Source: Acidimicrobiaceae bacterium | GTDB taxonomy: Bacteria; Actinomycetota; Acidimicrobiia; Acidimicrobiales; RAAP-2 | Assembly: GCA_003152215.1 (NCBI GenBank) | Contig: PLZP01000056.1 | Location: 1-46,192, forward strand | DNA: 46,192 bases | Direction of reading: 5' to 3' | Part shown: one piece after another, positions 45,639 through 46,192 of the stretch | Numbering within the stretch: the first letter of the stretch is position 1 | Layout: every line of letters starts with the position of its first letter | Made by a program: the position numbers and the translations under genes | The notes under the pieces: generated by a model | What the model saw: only the letters and a program-made list of their open reading frames with translations | What the model was told of the DNA's origin: nothing | The model's database searches: none

Positions 45639-45989
45639 ATGAACAGCATGGATGAGATTCGTGAAGAGTTGCGACAGCCGGCTCAGGATTTGCGAGAGTT
45701 GATTCCCGACGTGATGAAGAGCTTCGCGGCGTTGTCGCAGGCGTCGTCAGCCGAAGGTGAACTTTCTCGACTCACCAAGGAACTTCTCGCATTGGTGATT
45801 TCGGCCACGCGAGAGTGTGACGGTTGCATCGTCGCGCACGCGAGGGGAGCCCTTCGTGAAGGGGCCACCCGCCAACAGATCGCCGAGGCGATGGGTGTGT
45901 TGATCGCACTGAATGGTGGCCCGGGCACGGTGTGGGGTCCTCGGGCCCTCCACGCGTACGACGAGGCGGTGGCCGCGCGGAAGTCCTAG
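45639..45989 (+). CDS. carboxymuconolactone decarboxylase / AhpD-like family protein
   Basis: 'LTKELLALVISATRECDGCIVAHARGALREGATRQQIAEAMGVLIALNGGP' with CxxC-x3-H. ATG at 45639 preferred over 45546. Confidence 0.9.
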   Translation: MNSMDEIREELRQPAQDLRELIPDVMKSFAALSQASSAEGELSRLTKELLALVISATRECDGCIVAHARGALREGATRQQIAEAMGVLIALNGGPGTVWGPRALHAYDEAVAARKS

Positions 45990-46038
45990 TGGTGGCAGCG
46001 CTCGTCCAGTGCCGGAAATAAAGTGTTGTGCGAATCCC

Positions 46039-46192
46039 TAACCACCGAGCGTGACGTCTTGATCTTGGTACCAGGCCAGTGCATCGTGAAACTGGGCAAG
46101 TGAAAAGTCCGGCCACAGTTCTTCGACCACGTAAAAGTCGGCGTAGATCGACTGGATGGGCAAGAAGCCACTGAGTCGCCGACCGCCGCCCC
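46039..46192 (-). CDS. polyprenyl (undecaprenyl-type) diphosphate synthase, C-terminal fragment truncated by window end
   Basis: Hand translation of the minus strand: ...RRLSGFLPIQSIYADFYVVEELWPDFSLAQFHDALAWYQDQDVTLGG*, matching the cis-prenyltransferase C-terminal motif R-x-S-x-F-x-x-x-Q-S-x-Y-x-E/D. Confidence 0.85.

Noticed and set aside
45986-46171. 61-aa minus-strand ORF at the right end
   Set aside because: Wrong frame; the adjacent frame encodes the prenyltransferase C-terminus.

Overview
This is a GC-rich bacterial chromosomal window. It is probably from an actinomycete: it has a mycothiol-dependent maleylpyruvate isomerase family protein, an NCS1 permease, and an acyl-CoA dehydrogenase and enoyl-CoA hydratase; lineage is inference only. 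I support about 41 protein-coding genes. The left ~3 kb looks like the right end of an integrated element: an HNH endonuclease plus hypothetical genes, ending at a 43-bp 3' fragment of a tRNA-Arg(CCT) gene, i.e. a candidate attachment site. The rest is mostly metabolic and housekeeping genes: an ABC-F ATPase, a four-PAS histidine kinase with a REC protein, a seven-repeat secreted protein with an OmpA-like C-terminus, a DHA2 MFS/MarR pair with a perfect palindromic operator, an ACP-acyltransferase fusion, MscL with a zinc ribbon, and NAD(P)HX repair. There is also an ADP-ribosylglycohydrolase/PfkB/NCS1 permease/PfkB neighbourhood resembling yegTUV, a sulfatase-haloalkane dehalogenase operon, and pstSCAB with a candidate PHO box and a 17-bp intragenic hairpin in pstC. 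A beta-carbonic anhydrase and the C-terminus of a polyprenyl diphosphate synthase lie at the right end. I saw no CRISPR array, rRNA or complete tRNA. The candidates most worth follow-up are the tRNA-Arg attachment site, the pstS/pstC intragenic hairpin, the yegTUV-like locus and the ACP-PlsC fusion. All calls come from reading the sequence and ORF track; no database search was run.
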